From Derxia gummosa DSM 723 (GTDB taxonomy: Bacteria; Pseudomonadota; Gammaproteobacteria; Burkholderiales; Burkholderiaceae_E), in contig NZ_AXWS01000007.1 in NCBI RefSeq assembly GCF_000482785.1, positions 62,001 through 126,000 of the forward strand: 64,000 bases of DNA, read 5' to 3'. Below the pieces are notes generated by a model. It searched no databases. It had not been told where the DNA came from and was given only the letters and a program-made list of their open reading frames with translations. Numbering within the stretch: position 1 is the stretch's first letter; each line of letters starts with the position of its first letter. Positions 28,950-38,032 of this stretch are shown in pieces. A program made the translations under genes and the position numbers.

Positions 28950-29813
28950 GTGAGATGGGAAGACGGACGCGAGAGCGCCAACGTGGAGGACGCGCGCGGC
29001 AGTGGCGGGGGCGGCATCGGTCTGCTGAGCGGCGGGCTGAGTCTCGGGTCGATCGTGGTGGCGCTGGTCGCGGGCTGGGTGTTCGGCATCAATCCGCTCG
29101 CGCTGCTCGGGCTCATGAACGAGGCGCCGCGCACGCAGCAGGCGGCGCCGGCGCGGCACCCGCCGGCCGATGACCAGCTCGCGCGCTTCGTCGCGGTGGT
29201 GCTGGCCGACACCGAGGATGTGTGGCACGCGCAGTTCCGCGCGCTCGGCCGCGACTACCGCGAGCCGAAGCTGCGCCTGTTCACCGGCCGCGAGCCGACC
29301 GCCTGCGGCACCGGCCAGGCGGCGATGGGGCCGTTCTACTGCCCGGCCGACGAGAAGGTGTACATCGACCTCGGCTTCTACGACACGATGCGGCGCCAGC
29401 TCGGCGCGCCGGGCGATTTCGCGCAGGCCTACGTGATCGCGCACGAGGTCGGCCATCACGTCCAGCATCTGCTCGGCATCAGCGACAAGGTGCAGTCGAT
29501 GCGCGCCCGCGCGAGCGAGACCCAAGCCAACGCGCTGAGCGTGCGGCTCGAGTTGCAGGCCGACTGCCTGGCGGGGCTGTGGGCGCATCACGCCGAGCGC
29601 ACGAAGCATCTGCTCGAACCCGGCGACATCGACGAGGCGCTCAACGCGGCGACCCAGATCGGCGACGACACGCTCCAGCACCACGCGCGGGGCACGGTGG
29701 TGCCCGAGAGCTTCACCCACGGCAGCGGCAAGCAGCGGCTGACCTGGTTCCGCAAGGGTTTCGAGACCGGCCGGCTCGGCGACTGCGACACCTTCCGCAA
29801 GGGCGCGGTCTAG
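28950..29813 (+). CDS. ypfJ: YpfJ-type neutral zinc metallopeptidase
   Basis: 287 residues from a GTG start with an excellent ribosome site (GGAG, spacing six). The first residues MRWEDGRESANVEDARGSGG are typical of this family, which supports the GTG. A single membrane helix lies at about 33-55. The catalytic motif is HEVGHH with His165, Glu166 and His169, and the family segments PFYCPADEKVYIDLGFYD and ELQADCLAGLWAH are present. It is predicted to be an inner-membrane protein with the protease domain in the periplasm. Its natural substrate is not established. Confidence 0.93.
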   Translation: MRWEDGRESANVEDARGSGGGGIGLLSGGLSLGSIVVALVAGWVFGINPLALLGLMNEAPRTQQAAPARHPPADDQLARFVAVVLADTEDVWHAQFRALGRDYREPKLRLFTGREPTACGTGQAAMGPFYCPADEKVYIDLGFYDTMRRQLGAPGDFAQAYVIAHEVGHHVQHLLGISDKVQSMRARASETQANALSVRLELQADCLAGLWAHHAERTKHLLEPGDIDEALNAATQIGDDTLQHHARGTVVPESFTHGSGKQRLTWFRKGFETGRLGDCDTFRKGAV

Positions 29814-29892
29814 CGCGGCGGCGGGCGCCGCACTTGCCGCACTTGCCTCGCGCGCGGCGCCGGTCGTGCCTGCCGCAACCGCCGCTGCGCCC

Positions 29893-31377
29893 TCACTCCG
29901 CCTCGGCCAGCCCCGACAGCGAGCGCTCCAGGCTAGCGACGCTCGGGTTCTCGACGAAGACGCAGCGCTTGCCCGTCCGCTTGCAATGGTCCTTCACGCG
30001 CCAGTAGGCGGCATGGCTGATGCAGCCGGTCTGGCAGATGACGAGGTCGGCGGCGGCGAGGCAGCTGTCGAGCCGGGCCTGGCGGTCCTCCACGCCGCCG
30101 TCGTGATGCAGGAAGCGCGCGCCGCTGCCCTCGATGGTTTCGCGGTAGCGCGCGACATGGTTGGCATAGCCGCCGACGCACAGCACGGCACGGTCGCGCA
30201 GCGGCACGGCGACGGTGACTGGCGCCGGCCGGAACGTGAGGGGCGCCGCGCCATCCCGCGTCGAGCCGGTGGCAGCCGCCTCGCCGCCGCTCCGCCCCGC
30301 CGCGCCTGCGGCGTCGGCGCGCGCCGACGGCGCCTCGTCGCGCGCGCGGGCCGGTGCGTGCCGCCGCTCCCGTTCGCCGGCCTGCTGCAATTCGTCGCGC
30401 GCACGGGTCAGCGCGGCGCGCAGTTCGTCCAGCTCGCGTGCCTGGGCGGCAAGGCGGTTGTCCTGCTCGCGGCAGCGTTCCCAGAGCTGGCGCGCGCGCT
30501 CGCCGAGGCGCTGGCGCGATTCGAGATCGGGAATGCTCGCGCGCAGCTCGGCCAGCTCGGCCTCGAGCGTGGCGACGGCGCTGGTGCGCATGACGGCGTC
30601 GGCGCGCAGGCGCATCAGCTCGGCGTTGGCGCGTTCCAGCTCGACGGCACGTTCGCGCAGCAGCGCGGTGCTGCGGTCGCGCAGCGCGACGAGTTCGGCG
30701 TCGAGCGCGGCGCGTTCGGCCAGCACGCGGCGGTGGCTGGCGCGATCGACGCGCTCGCTCGCGCCGACCTGGTGCTGGACCATGTGGATGTCGCGGCAGA
30801 TGCGCTCCTGCAGCAGCACGTCGCAGCGCGGATGCGTGAGCGCGACCCACAGCGCCGCCGCCACCTCGGTGGCCTCGTCCACCGACCTGCGCCAGCGCTC
30901 GGCCAGCGCCTCGGTGGTCTTGAGCGCCGCCCACTGGCGGATGACGAGCGCGTGGCGCCGGTCGAGATCGCGCTGCATCGCTTCCGACAGCCGGTTGCGC
31001 GAGCGGCATTCGGCCACCGCGCCGACGTGGATCTCGTAGTCGTCGCCCATCACGGTGCCGCCGGTCGCCTTGCCGACGAGCTTGCGCAGCGCGTCGAGGC
31101 CGAAGCACACGCCGACGAGGGCGCAGTGCGTCTCTGTCGGCAGCTCCCACAGGCGGTGGCGGCGCGAGCCGGCGGGGGCGGGAGGATCATCGTCGTGGTC
31201 GTCGGCGCCGCGCGGCGCCGACGCCTCGTGGTCGGCGTCATCGGCAGCGCGCAGGCCGGCGGGCCAGAACGGCGCGCCGGGGCCTTGCGGCGCGCGCGCC
31301 GCGAACAGGCCGTGAGCGGGATGGGGCGCGGCAACAGCCAGCAGGCCGAGCGGCAGCCGCGAGTCGTGATCGCACAT
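29893..31377 (-). CDS. DUF2325-domain protein with long coiled coil
   Basis: 494 residues starting MCDHDSRLPLG, with GGAGG seven bases before the ATG. The N-terminal 200 residues include LWELPTETHCALVGVCFGL and a His/Asp-rich patch; a long coiled coil (about 200-345) with heptad-like Glu/Arg/Leu repeats follows; an Ala/Pro-rich linker leads to the C-terminal DUF2325 domain (about 400-490: LCVGGYANHVARYRETIEG, ICQTGCISHAAYWRVKDHCK, CVFVENPS). DUF2325 has a Rossmann-like fold and conserved Cys and His; its role is unknown. A possible Fur site is 116 bp upstream, suggesting a link with iron. Confidence 0.85.
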   Translation of the reverse strand: MCDHDSRLPLGLLAVAAPHPAHGLFAARAPQGPGAPFWPAGLRAADDADHEASAPRGADDHDDDPPAPAGSRRHRLWELPTETHCALVGVCFGLDALRKLVGKATGGTVMGDDYEIHVGAVAECRSRNRLSEAMQRDLDRRHALVIRQWAALKTTEALAERWRRSVDEATEVAAALWVALTHPRCDVLLQERICRDIHMVQHQVGASERVDRASHRRVLAERAALDAELVALRDRSTALLRERAVELERANAELMRLRADAVMRTSAVATLEAELAELRASIPDLESRQRLGERARQLWERCREQDNRLAAQARELDELRAALTRARDELQQAGERERRHAPARARDEAPSARADAAGAAGRSGGEAAATGSTRDGAAPLTFRPAPVTVAVPLRDRAVLCVGGYANHVARYRETIEGSGARFLHHDGGVEDRQARLDSCLAAADLVICQTGCISHAAYWRVKDHCKRTGKRCVFVENPSVASLERSLSGLAEAE

Positions 31378-31492
31378 GGATTCGCCTCCGTGAACCTTTC
31401 GAGCGGACAAGGCCCGCGCTGGCGTCCGGCTTGCGCGGTGCGGGATGGGCCGGCGCGGCAGCGCGACAAGCCCGTTGGCAGGCAATCTAGAT

Positions 31493-31511
31493 GCGAACGA
31501 TTCTCATTGCA
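31493..31511 (-). promoter_or_regulatory. Possible Fur box upstream of the DUF2325 gene
   Basis: On the minus strand the 19 bases TGCAATGAGAATCGTTCGC match the Fur consensus GATAATGATAATCATTATC at 12 positions by eye, with the best-kept part GAGAATCGTT. It lies in the 303-bp divergent spacer, 116 bp from the DUF2325 start and 170 bp from the OmpA-lipoprotein start. The rest of this spacer (31378-31680) shows only the GGAG ribosome site of the OmpA gene. Confidence 0.45.
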
Positions 31512-31680
31512 AGCCTCTTGCGCCGGTCGGCCTCGACCGCCGCTCGACCAGCGGTGACACGGCGTATCGAAGGGCGGGCGGGTGTTACCGCCCGTCACCG
31601 CACTTCACCCGCGCGCCGCGCGGGCTGCCTAGACTCCGCGCCCCGAGGTCGCCCGACCCGCCAACAACAAGGAGAGCCGC

Positions 31681-32355
31681 ATGAACCGATTCCTGCAACG
31701 CAGCACCCTCGCCCTCGCCACCGTGGCCGTGCTCGCCACCGGCTGCGCCAACATGAACGAGACCCAGTCCAACACCGCCAAGGGCGCGGGCGCGGGTGCC
31801 GCCGCTGGCGCCGCGATCGGCGCGCTCACGGCCGGCGGCCACACCGGCCGCAGCGCCGTCACCGGCGCCGCCGTGGGCGCGGGCGTGGGCGCGCTCGGCG
31901 CCTACATCTGGTCGAACCGCATGGAGCAGCAGCGCCAGTCGATGCAGCGCGCCACCGAAGGCACCGGCGTGGCCGTGACCAAGACCGCCGACAACCAGCT
32001 CAAGCTCGACATCCCGAGCGACATCTCCTTCGAGACCGGCCGCGCCGACATCGAACCCGACTTCCGCCGCGTGCTCGACCAGTTCGCCACCGGCCTGCGC
32101 CAGAACCCGACCGCGACGGTGCGCGTCATCGGCCATACCGACAGCACCGGCAGCGACGCCATCAACGACCCGCTCAGCCTCAACCGCGCCAACAGCGTGC
32201 GCGACTACCTGATCGACCGGGGCGCGAACGGCGCCAACATCGCCACCAGCGGACGCGGCTCGCACGAGCCGATCGCCAGCAACACCACCGAGGCCGGCCG
32301 CGCACGCAACCGGCGCGTCGAGATCTTCATGGGCGAACAGCAGGCTGCGCACTGA
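31681..32355 (+). CDS. OmpA-family lipoprotein (YiaD-like)
   Basis: 224 residues with ribosome site AAGGAGAG. The lipoprotein signal ends LATGC (Cys22). Residues about 33-72 form a Gly/Ala-rich glycine-zipper segment (GAGAGAAAGAAIGALTAGG, later AAVGAGVGALGAYI) that may insert in the membrane. The C-terminal OmpA-like domain (about 105-220) has SFETGRADIEPDFRRVLDQF, IGHTDSTGSDAINDPLSLNR and the Arg of GRARNRRVEIF, which bind meso-diaminopimelate of peptidoglycan. It tethers the outer membrane to the cell wall. It precedes thyA but a strong hairpin lies between. Confidence 0.93.
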   Translation: MNRFLQRSTLALATVAVLATGCANMNETQSNTAKGAGAGAAAGAAIGALTAGGHTGRSAVTGAAVGAGVGALGAYIWSNRMEQQRQSMQRATEGTGVAVTKTADNQLKLDIPSDISFETGRADIEPDFRRVLDQFATGLRQNPTATVRVIGHTDSTGSDAINDPLSLNRANSVRDYLIDRGANGANIATSGRGSHEPIASNTTEAGRARNRRVEIFMGEQQAAH

Positions 32356-32370
32356 CAAGGCAAGGCGCGC

Positions 32371-32409
32371 GCGGGCGGGCCGTCCGGCGCAATGCCGGCG
32401 CCCGCCCGC
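32371..32409 (+). terminator. Large GC hairpin after the OmpA-lipoprotein gene
   Basis: Outer arms GCGGGCGGG (32371-32379) and CCCGCCCGC (32401-32409) with an inner CCGGC/GCCGG stem; weak T content after it. Confidence 0.5.
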
Positions 32410-32498
32410 CGCATTTCGGCGCAACGCCGGCCTGGCGCAACGGTCAGACTGACGCGCGCACGAAAGTTGCCAGCACACATCCAGCCGGGGGACACTCG

Positions 32499-32523
32499 CG
32501 GGCTTTTTTTCCTGCAAAGCCCG
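32499..32523 (+). promoter_or_regulatory. T-rich-loop hairpin in the thyA leader
   Basis: Arms CGGGCTTT (32499-32506) and AAAGCCCG (32516-32523), loop TTTTCCTGC, 27 bp before the thyA start. It may be the end of an upstream terminator or a leader structure. Confidence 0.35.
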
Positions 32524-32550
32524 GCCCTCGGCGGCCCGGAGTGACCGCCC

Positions 32551-33345
32551 ATGAAGCAATACCTCGACCTCATCCGCCGCATCCTCGACGAGGGCAGCGA
32601 CCGCCCCGACCGCACCGGCACCGGCACGCGCGCCGTGTTCGGCCACCAGATGCGCTTCGACCTGAGCGAGGGCTTCCCGCTCGTCACGACCAAGAAGCTG
32701 CATGTGCGCAGCATCTTCATCGAGCTGCTCTGGTTCCTGCGCGGCGACACCAACGTCAAATGGCTGCACGACCACAAGGTCAGCATCTGGGACGAATGGG
32801 CCGACAAAAACGGCGACCTCGGCCCGGTGTACGGCAAGCAATGGCGCGACTGGGTCACGGCCGACGGCCGCCACATCGACCAGATCGCCGACCTCATCGC
32901 GACCATCAAACGCGATCCCAACTCGCGCCGCCAGCTCGTCAGCGCCTGGAACCCCGGCGACCTGCCCGACATGAAGCTCGCGCCCTGCCACTGCCTGTTC
33001 CAGACGGCGGTCATCGACGGCAAGCTGCATCTCCAGCTCTACCAGCGCTCCTGCGACGTGTTCCTGGGCGTGCCGTTCAACATCGCGAGCTATGCGCTGC
33101 TGCTCATGCTGATCGCGCACCAGTGCGACCTTGAGCCGGGCAGCTTCGTGTGGACCGGCGGCGACGTGCACCTCTACAGCAACCATCTCGACCAGGCCCG
33201 GCTGCAACTCATGCGCGAGCCCTATCCGCTGCCCAGGCTCGTCATCAAGCGCAAGCCCGACAGCATCGACGGCTACGAGTACGAGGATTTCGAGCTGGTG
33301 GGCTACGAGGCGCATCCGCACATCAAGGGCGCGGTGGCGATCTGA
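32551..33345 (+). CDS. thyA: Thymidylate synthase
   Basis: 264 residues, the same length as E. coli ThyA. It converts dUMP to dTMP with methylenetetrahydrofolate as donor and reductant. The catalytic nucleophile is Cys146 in LAPCHCLFQ, and the Arg pair [11 protein letters not shown] and the [20 protein letters not shown] motif bind the substrates. All segments of the family are intact. The dihydrofolate product is recycled by folA, which starts 76 bp downstream on the same strand, so the two likely form an operon. Confidence 0.98.
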   Translation: MKQYLDLIRRILDEGSDRPDRTGTGTRAVFGHQMRFDLSEGFPLVTTKKLHVRSIFIELLWFLRGDTNVKWLHDHKVSIWDEWADKNGDLGPVYGKQWRDWVTADGRHIDQIADLIATIKRDPNSRRQLVSAWNPGDLPDMKLAPCHCLFQTAVIDGKLHLQLYQRSCDVFLGVPFNIASYALLLMLIAHQCDLEPGSFVWTGGDVHLYSNHLDQARLQLMREPYPLPRLVIKRKPDSIDGYEYEDFELVGYEAHPHIKGAVAI

Positions 33346-33421
33346 TGGGCGCGCCGCATTTCATGACGGCCACGCGCCGCGCGCGGACCGCAAGCACCTT
33401 CACGTCGCCGGGAGCCGCGCA

Positions 33422-33910
33422 ATGACCACGCTCTCCGTCATCGTCGCCGTCGCGCGCAACGGCATCATCGGCCGCGACAACACCCTGCCCTGGCGCCTGC
33501 CGGCCGACCTGAAGCACTTCAGGGCGACGACCATGGGCGCGCCCATCGTCATGGGCCGCAACACCTGGGAATCGCTCGGCCGGCCGTTGCCGGGGCGCCG
33601 CCACATCGTCGTGAGCCGCAACCGCGATTACGTGGCGGCGGGTGCCGAGGTGGTCGCATCGCTCGACGCGGCGCTGGCGCTCGTGGCCGAGGTTCCCGAA
33701 GTGTTCGTGATCGGCGGGGCGCAGCTCTATGCCCTCGCCTTCCCGCGCGCGCAGCGCTTCGTCATCACCGAGGTGGCGCTGGAGCCGGAAGGCGATACCC
33801 GCCTGCCGCCCTTGCCCGCCGGGCTGGTGGAAACAAGCCGCGAAACGCATCCGGCCGACGCCGAAACCGGCGCGCCCGCGCACGCCTTCGTCGAGTACCG
33901 GCGCGGCTGA
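33422..33910 (+). CDS. folA: Dihydrofolate reductase
   Basis: 162 residues. The start at 33422 gives MTTLSVIVAVARNGIIGRDN, the normal N-terminus; the frame is open further upstream but without a sensible start. LPWRLPADLKHFRATTMG carries the catalytic acidic residue and folate contacts, IVMGRNTWESLGRPLPGRRHIVVSR the NADPH site, and FVIGGAQLY the second glycine motif. It reduces dihydrofolate, the product of ThyA, back to tetrahydrofolate. Convergent with the REC-EAL gene, with a palindrome between them. Confidence 0.97.
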   Translation: MTTLSVIVAVARNGIIGRDNTLPWRLPADLKHFRATTMGAPIVMGRNTWESLGRPLPGRRHIVVSRNRDYVAAGAEVVASLDAALALVAEVPEVFVIGGAQLYALAFPRAQRFVITEVALEPEGDTRLPPLPAGLVETSRETHPADAETGAPAHAFVEYRRG

Positions 33911-33931
33911 GGCGTCCGGGCGCCGTCAGCC

Positions 33932-33948
33932 GGCGGCGGTCCGCCGCC
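33932..33948. terminator. Palindrome between folA and the REC-EAL gene
   Basis: GGCGGCGG (33932-33939) and CCGCCGCC (33941-33948) around one base; it ends where the stop codon of the minus-strand gene begins. No T tract. Confidence 0.35.
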
Positions 33949-35193
33949 TCACACCCGCGCGTCGAAGGCCGCCATCGCCCGCGCGTCGGCATGCCGGTCG
34001 AGCCAGCGCACGAACTCCTCCGGCGGCATCGCGGGCGCGAACAGCCAGCCCTGGGCGCAATCGCAGCCAAGCTCGCGCAACAGCAAGGCCGTGGCCTCGT
34101 CCTCCACGCCTTCGGCCACGGTGGAAAGACCGAGCGTGCGCGCGAGCTGGAGCGTGCTCTGCACCATCGCGCGCGCGGTGCGGTCGTGCATCGCCTGCTG
34201 CACGAAGCTGCGATCGAGCTTCAGCTCGGAGAACGGCAGCCGGTAGAGCTGGTCGAGCGTCGAATGGCCGGTGCCGAAATCGTCGATCGACAGCCGGAAG
34301 CCGCGCATGCGCAGCCGCGCCACATTGCCGGCCGCGATCGCCGACTGCACCGCCGCCGCGCTCTCGGTGATCTCGAACATCAGGTGCTCGCGACCGATGC
34401 CGGCTGCTTCCACCGCCGCCGACAACCGGGGCAGCGCCTCGGCCGCCGCGATGCTGTCGAGCGCGAGATTGAGCGCGACCACGAAAGGCTCCCGGCGCGC
34501 GAGGATGGCCGGCAGCGCGCGGCCGAGCTGGCCGACCATCGTGAGGGTCGTCTCCAGCTCGCGGCCGTCGCTCGCCACCTGATGCCAGAACTGGCCCGGC
34601 AGCATCACGCCGCCGGCGCCGAGGTCGAGCCGCGCGAGCGCCTCGGCGCCCACCACGGCGCCCGTGGCCAGCTCGATCTTGGGCTGGAGCCAGGCCACGA
34701 CCGCGCCGCGTTCCAGCGCGGCGCGCAGCTCGCTCACGTCGATGCAGGTGTCGGCGCCGGCATCGTCGGGCAGCAGCAGGCTGTCGCCAGCGAGCAGGCG
34801 CCAGCGCATGAAGATGTCGGCGAGGTCGGCGCTGGCGAGCGGCTTGGCCCAGGTGCCGAGCAGGCGCCGGCTGTCCCCGCCGCCGAGCAGCGAGGCCGAG
34901 CGCAGCACATCGGCGTCGTGCGCGCTGAGCAGGGCGATGGCGCCACGCGGGTTGGCGGTGTCGAAATGACGCACGAGTTCGAGCCCGTCCATGCCCGGCA
35001 TGTCGAGGTCGCACAGCGCGAGCCAGGCTTCGTCGCCGTGGTCGTGGAGCCAGGCGAGCGCGGCGTTGCCATCCTCGGCTTCGGCCACGTCGGCGGCGCC
35101 GGCCGCGCGCAGCTGACGGGCCAGCGTGCGGCGCTGGAAACGGTCGTCATCGACGACGAGAACCTTCGCGGAATCGGCCGGGCGTGCGGACAT
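33949..35193 (-). CDS. Response regulator with EAL c-di-GMP phosphodiesterase output
   Basis: 414 residues. Receiver domain 10-130 with acidic pocket VVDDDR, phosphoacceptor Asp62 in CDLDMPGMDG, Ser in LLSAHD and Lys in WAKPL. EAL domain about 155-405 with the full catalytic set: EALAR, NLAL, FEITES, DDFGTGHS, ELKLDRSF, AEGVED and the Gln of CAQGWLF. It should therefore hydrolyse cyclic di-GMP when phosphorylated (or when not; the sign of control cannot be seen). The hybrid kinase gene ends 42 bp upstream on the same strand and is the likely phosphate source through its HPt domain. Confidence 0.93.
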   Translation of the reverse strand: MSARPADSAKVLVVDDDRFQRRTLARQLRAAGAADVAEAEDGNAALAWLHDHGDEAWLALCDLDMPGMDGLELVRHFDTANPRGAIALLSAHDADVLRSASLLGGGDSRRLLGTWAKPLASADLADIFMRWRLLAGDSLLLPDDAGADTCIDVSELRAALERGAVVAWLQPKIELATGAVVGAEALARLDLGAGGVMLPGQFWHQVASDGRELETTLTMVGQLGRALPAILARREPFVVALNLALDSIAAAEALPRLSAAVEAAGIGREHLMFEITESAAAVQSAIAAGNVARLRMRGFRLSIDDFGTGHSTLDQLYRLPFSELKLDRSFVQQAMHDRTARAMVQSTLQLARTLGLSTVAEGVEDEATALLLRELGCDCAQGWLFAPAMPPEEFVRWLDRHADARAMAAFDARV

Positions 35194-35235
35194 GTTCTTG
35201 GTCTTCGGGGGGGGCGAGAGGGCAATGCGACGGCG

Positions 35236-37905
35236 TCAGCCGGAACGGTCATCGCCGCGACCGGGGCGGCGCACGGGCAGCGCGGTGCGCAGGCGCTCGA
35301 AGTTGGCGATCAGGTCCGACACCTGCGCGGCGATGCGGGCCTCGCGCGCGGGCGCGCCGGGCTGCGTGGCGACCGGCGATCCGCCGGTGGGCGCGGTCGG
35401 CACGGGTGGCGGCGCGAGCCGCGCGGCCGGGAGCGACGCGGCCGGCGAGCCGCCGGCGACCGGCGGCTGGGTGTCGAAGCCGTCGACGCGCAGCATCGCC
35501 CGCACATGCGGGCCGACGATGCGGGTGAAGTCGGCGGTGACGAGGGCGGTCTCGGGCCGGGCACCGGGCAAGGTGGCGCCGGGCACGGCCTGCTCCTCGA
35601 TGCGCGCGGCGGCCTCGGCCAGATGGCCGGCGCCGATCACGCGCGCCGCGCCCTTGAGCCGGTGCGCGGCGCGGCGCATCGCCTCGGTATCGCCACCGGC
35701 GGCGGCGCGGCGCACGGCGTCGAGGTCGGCCAGCGCCGATTCGACGAACTCGCTCGCCACTTCGCTCACCTGGTCGGGATCGCCGCCGGCCGCGTCGAGC
35801 AGGCGGCGCGGCTCGTAGAGCATGGCGTCGCGCGGCAGCGGCGGCGCGAAGGCGATCGGCGGGATGTTGAGCGGCTGGGTCGCGCGCGGCGTGGCCGGGC
35901 CGAAGGCCGTGGTCTTGCGCGGCAGCGGCGGGCCGAGCCAGCGTTCGAGCTTGGCGCGCAGACCGGCCAGCTCGGCGGGCTTGGTGAGCACGTCGTCCAT
36001 GCCGGCCGCGAGGCAGGCGTCGATCGCCTCGCGGTGGATGTTGGCCGTGAAGCCGAGCAGCGGCGTGCGGCCGAGCTTGTTGCGCTTCTCGTGGGCGCGC
36101 AGCCGGCGCGCGAATTCATAGCCGTCCATGCCCGGCATCTGGCAGTCGGAAATCACCAGCCGCCAGCGCCGCTGGCCGAAGGCTTCGAGCGCGCGCGCGC
36201 CGTTCTCGGCGCAATCGGCCACGTGGCCCAGCACGCGCAGCTGCTGGCGCAGCAGGCGCAGGTTGGTCGGATGGTCGTCCACCACGAGGATTTCGGGCTC
36301 GGCCGGCTCGGCCGGCGCGCCGCCGCGCTCGGCTTCCATGCCGATGGCTTCCATCACGTTGGTGCGCGTGAAGGCGTCGAGGCTGTTGACCGCGCCGCCC
36401 GCCACCACCGGCAGTTCGACGGTGAGCGTGATCTGGGTGCCGGTGCCGAGCCGGCTCTGCACGTCGATGCGCCCGCCCATCAGCTCGGCGATGCGGCGGC
36501 TGATGGCGAGGCCCAGGCCGGTGCCGCCGAATTCGCGCGTGGTGGCCGAGTCGGCCTGCTCGAAGGGGCGGAACAGCTTGGCGACGGTCTCGGGCGCCAT
36601 GCCGATGCCGGTGTCGCTCACCGCGATGCGCAGGCGCTGGCGCCGCACGCCGCGCGCGTCGTGCTCGACCGGCTCGGCGCTCACGCGCAGGCTGACCGTG
36701 CCCTCGCGCGTGAACTTGACCGCGTTGCTGAGGAAGTTGCTGAGGATCTGGCGCAGCCGGTGGCCGTCGACCAGATGGGTCGGCTCCAGCAGGCCGTCGT
36801 CGAGATGGCATTCGAGCCGCACGCCCTTCTCGCGCGCGCTGGCCTCGAACACGCGGGCCACGTTGCGCGCCAGGTCGGCGAGCGCGAAGGGCTCGGGCGC
36901 GAGCATGAGCTTGCCGGCCTCGATCTTGGAAAAGTCGAGCACGTCGTCGATGAGCACCAGCAGCGAGGCGCTGGCCTCGCGCACGAGGGCGACGGTCTCG
37001 CGCTGGCGGTCGTCGAGCTTCGTCATGCTCAGCAGTTCGAGCATGCCGATGATGGCGTTCATCGGCGTGCGGATCTCGTGGCTGATGGTGGCCAGGAAGC
37101 TGCTCTTCGAGCGCGAGCCGGCCTCGGCCGCGTCGCGCGCGGCTTCGAGCGCGGCCTTGGCGCGCAGCCGCTCGCTGATGTCGCGCAGGAAGATCGCGTA
37201 CGGCGCGCCGCGCTCGTCGCGCAGCCGCGCGATCGCCACTTCCACCGGCAGGGTGCTGCCATCGTCGCGGCGCAGCTGCTGCTCGAAGCGCAGCCGCGTG
37301 CCGCGCGCGCCGACCCAGGTCTCGAACTCGTCGGCGGGCGGGTTGGCGCGCGGCGTGGCGAGCGGCGCAAGCGCGTCGAGCAGCGAGCGGTCCTTGACGT
37401 CGGCGCCGGCGGCGATGCCGAGCAGCGCCTCGGCGGCGGCGTTGAGTTCGAGGATGAGCCCGGCGCGATCGACCATCACATAGCCGTCGGTGGCCACGCG
37501 GATGAGCGCGCCCATGCGGCGGCGCTCGATGTCGAGCTGGCGCGCCTGCTGGCGCATGCGGGCTTCGAGGTCGTCATGCGCCTCGGCCAGCAGACGCTGG
37601 GCGCGGCGCGCGCGCGCGCAATGGGCGAGATCGGTGAAGCGGCTGGCGACGAAGATGCCGCTCATCGCGGCGAGCATGAGGGCATCGGGATCGAGCCAGC
37701 GTCGCGTGGCGATCGCGCCGAGCGCGGCCCAGGCGAGCAGCGCGGCCAGTCCGGCGCCGAGGCCGCTCCAGCTCGTGTCGCCGAGGGCGCGGGTCCAGCC
37801 GCGCTCGCTGGCCGGTGGCGGCGCGAGCCGCGGCCAGCCCGCGACGCCGGCGAAGGTGATGACGCAGGCGAGCGGGACCAGGAGGAGCAGGTGGTCTTGA
37901 AGCAT
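35236..37905 (-). CDS. Hybrid sensor histidine kinase (TM-PAS-HisKA-HATPase-REC-HPt)
   Basis: 889 residues from MLQDHLLLLV. Two to three membrane helices in the first 95 residues leave almost no periplasmic part. A short coiled coil leads to a PAS domain (about 128-245), HisKA with His276 in SHEIRTPMNAIIGML, HATPase (about 380-500, DTGIGM and GGTGLGLAI), a receiver with Asp587 in ISDCQMPGMDG, and an HPt domain with His748 in AHRLKGAARVIG. A Pro/Ala-rich tail of about 60 residues ends the protein. The architecture resembles BvgS/RpfC-like phosphorelays. The downstream REC-EAL gene is the probable target, linking the signal to c-di-GMP. Upstream in-frame ATGs exist but precede unrelated-looking sequence. 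Confidence 0.92.
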   Translation of the reverse strand: MLQDHLLLLVPLACVITFAGVAGWPRLAPPPASERGWTRALGDTSWSGLGAGLAALLAWAALGAIATRRWLDPDALMLAAMSGIFVASRFTDLAHCARARRAQRLLAEAHDDLEARMRQQARQLDIERRRMGALIRVATDGYVMVDRAGLILELNAAAEALLGIAAGADVKDRSLLDALAPLATPRANPPADEFETWVGARGTRLRFEQQLRRDDGSTLPVEVAIARLRDERGAPYAIFLRDISERLRAKAALEAARDAAEAGSRSKSSFLATISHEIRTPMNAIIGMLELLSMTKLDDRQRETVALVREASASLLVLIDDVLDFSKIEAGKLMLAPEPFALADLARNVARVFEASAREKGVRLECHLDDGLLEPTHLVDGHRLRQILSNFLSNAVKFTREGTVSLRVSAEPVEHDARGVRRQRLRIAVSDTGIGMAPETVAKLFRPFEQADSATTREFGGTGLGLAISRRIAELMGGRIDVQSRLGTGTQITLTVELPVVAGGAVNSLDAFTRTNVMEAIGMEAERGGAPAEPAEPEILVVDDHPTNLRLLRQQLRVLGHVADCAENGARALEAFGQRRWRLVISDCQMPGMDGYEFARRLRAHEKRNKLGRTPLLGFTANIHREAIDACLAAGMDDVLTKPAELAGLRAKLERWLGPPLPRKTTAFGPATPRATQPLNIPPIAFAPPLPRDAMLYEPRRLLDAAGGDPDQVSEVASEFVESALADLDAVRRAAAGGDTEAMRRAAHRLKGAARVIGAGHLAEAAARIEEQAVPGATLPGARPETALVTADFTRIVGPHVRAMLRVDGFDTQPPVAGGSPAASLPAARLAPPPVPTAPTGGSPVATQPGAPAREARIAAQVSDLIANFERLRTALPVRRPGRGDDRSG

Positions 37906-38032
37906 GGCTGAGGGTTGAAGCTGGGCCTGCCGATTGTCCCGAGCGAGCGCCCGCCACCATGCGCCGAACAGGGGCGCGGTCCGGGCACTGTTTCCGGCAT
38001 CCGGCGCGCGGATCGCGGCATGCCGGCGCGCC

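Noticed and set aside
33991-37911. A 1306-codon open frame antisense to the REC-EAL and hybrid-kinase genes
   Set aside because: Both minus-strand genes are complete and motif-rich. The plus-strand frame has the typical composition of an antisense shadow in 70% GC DNA and crosses two genes and a spacer.
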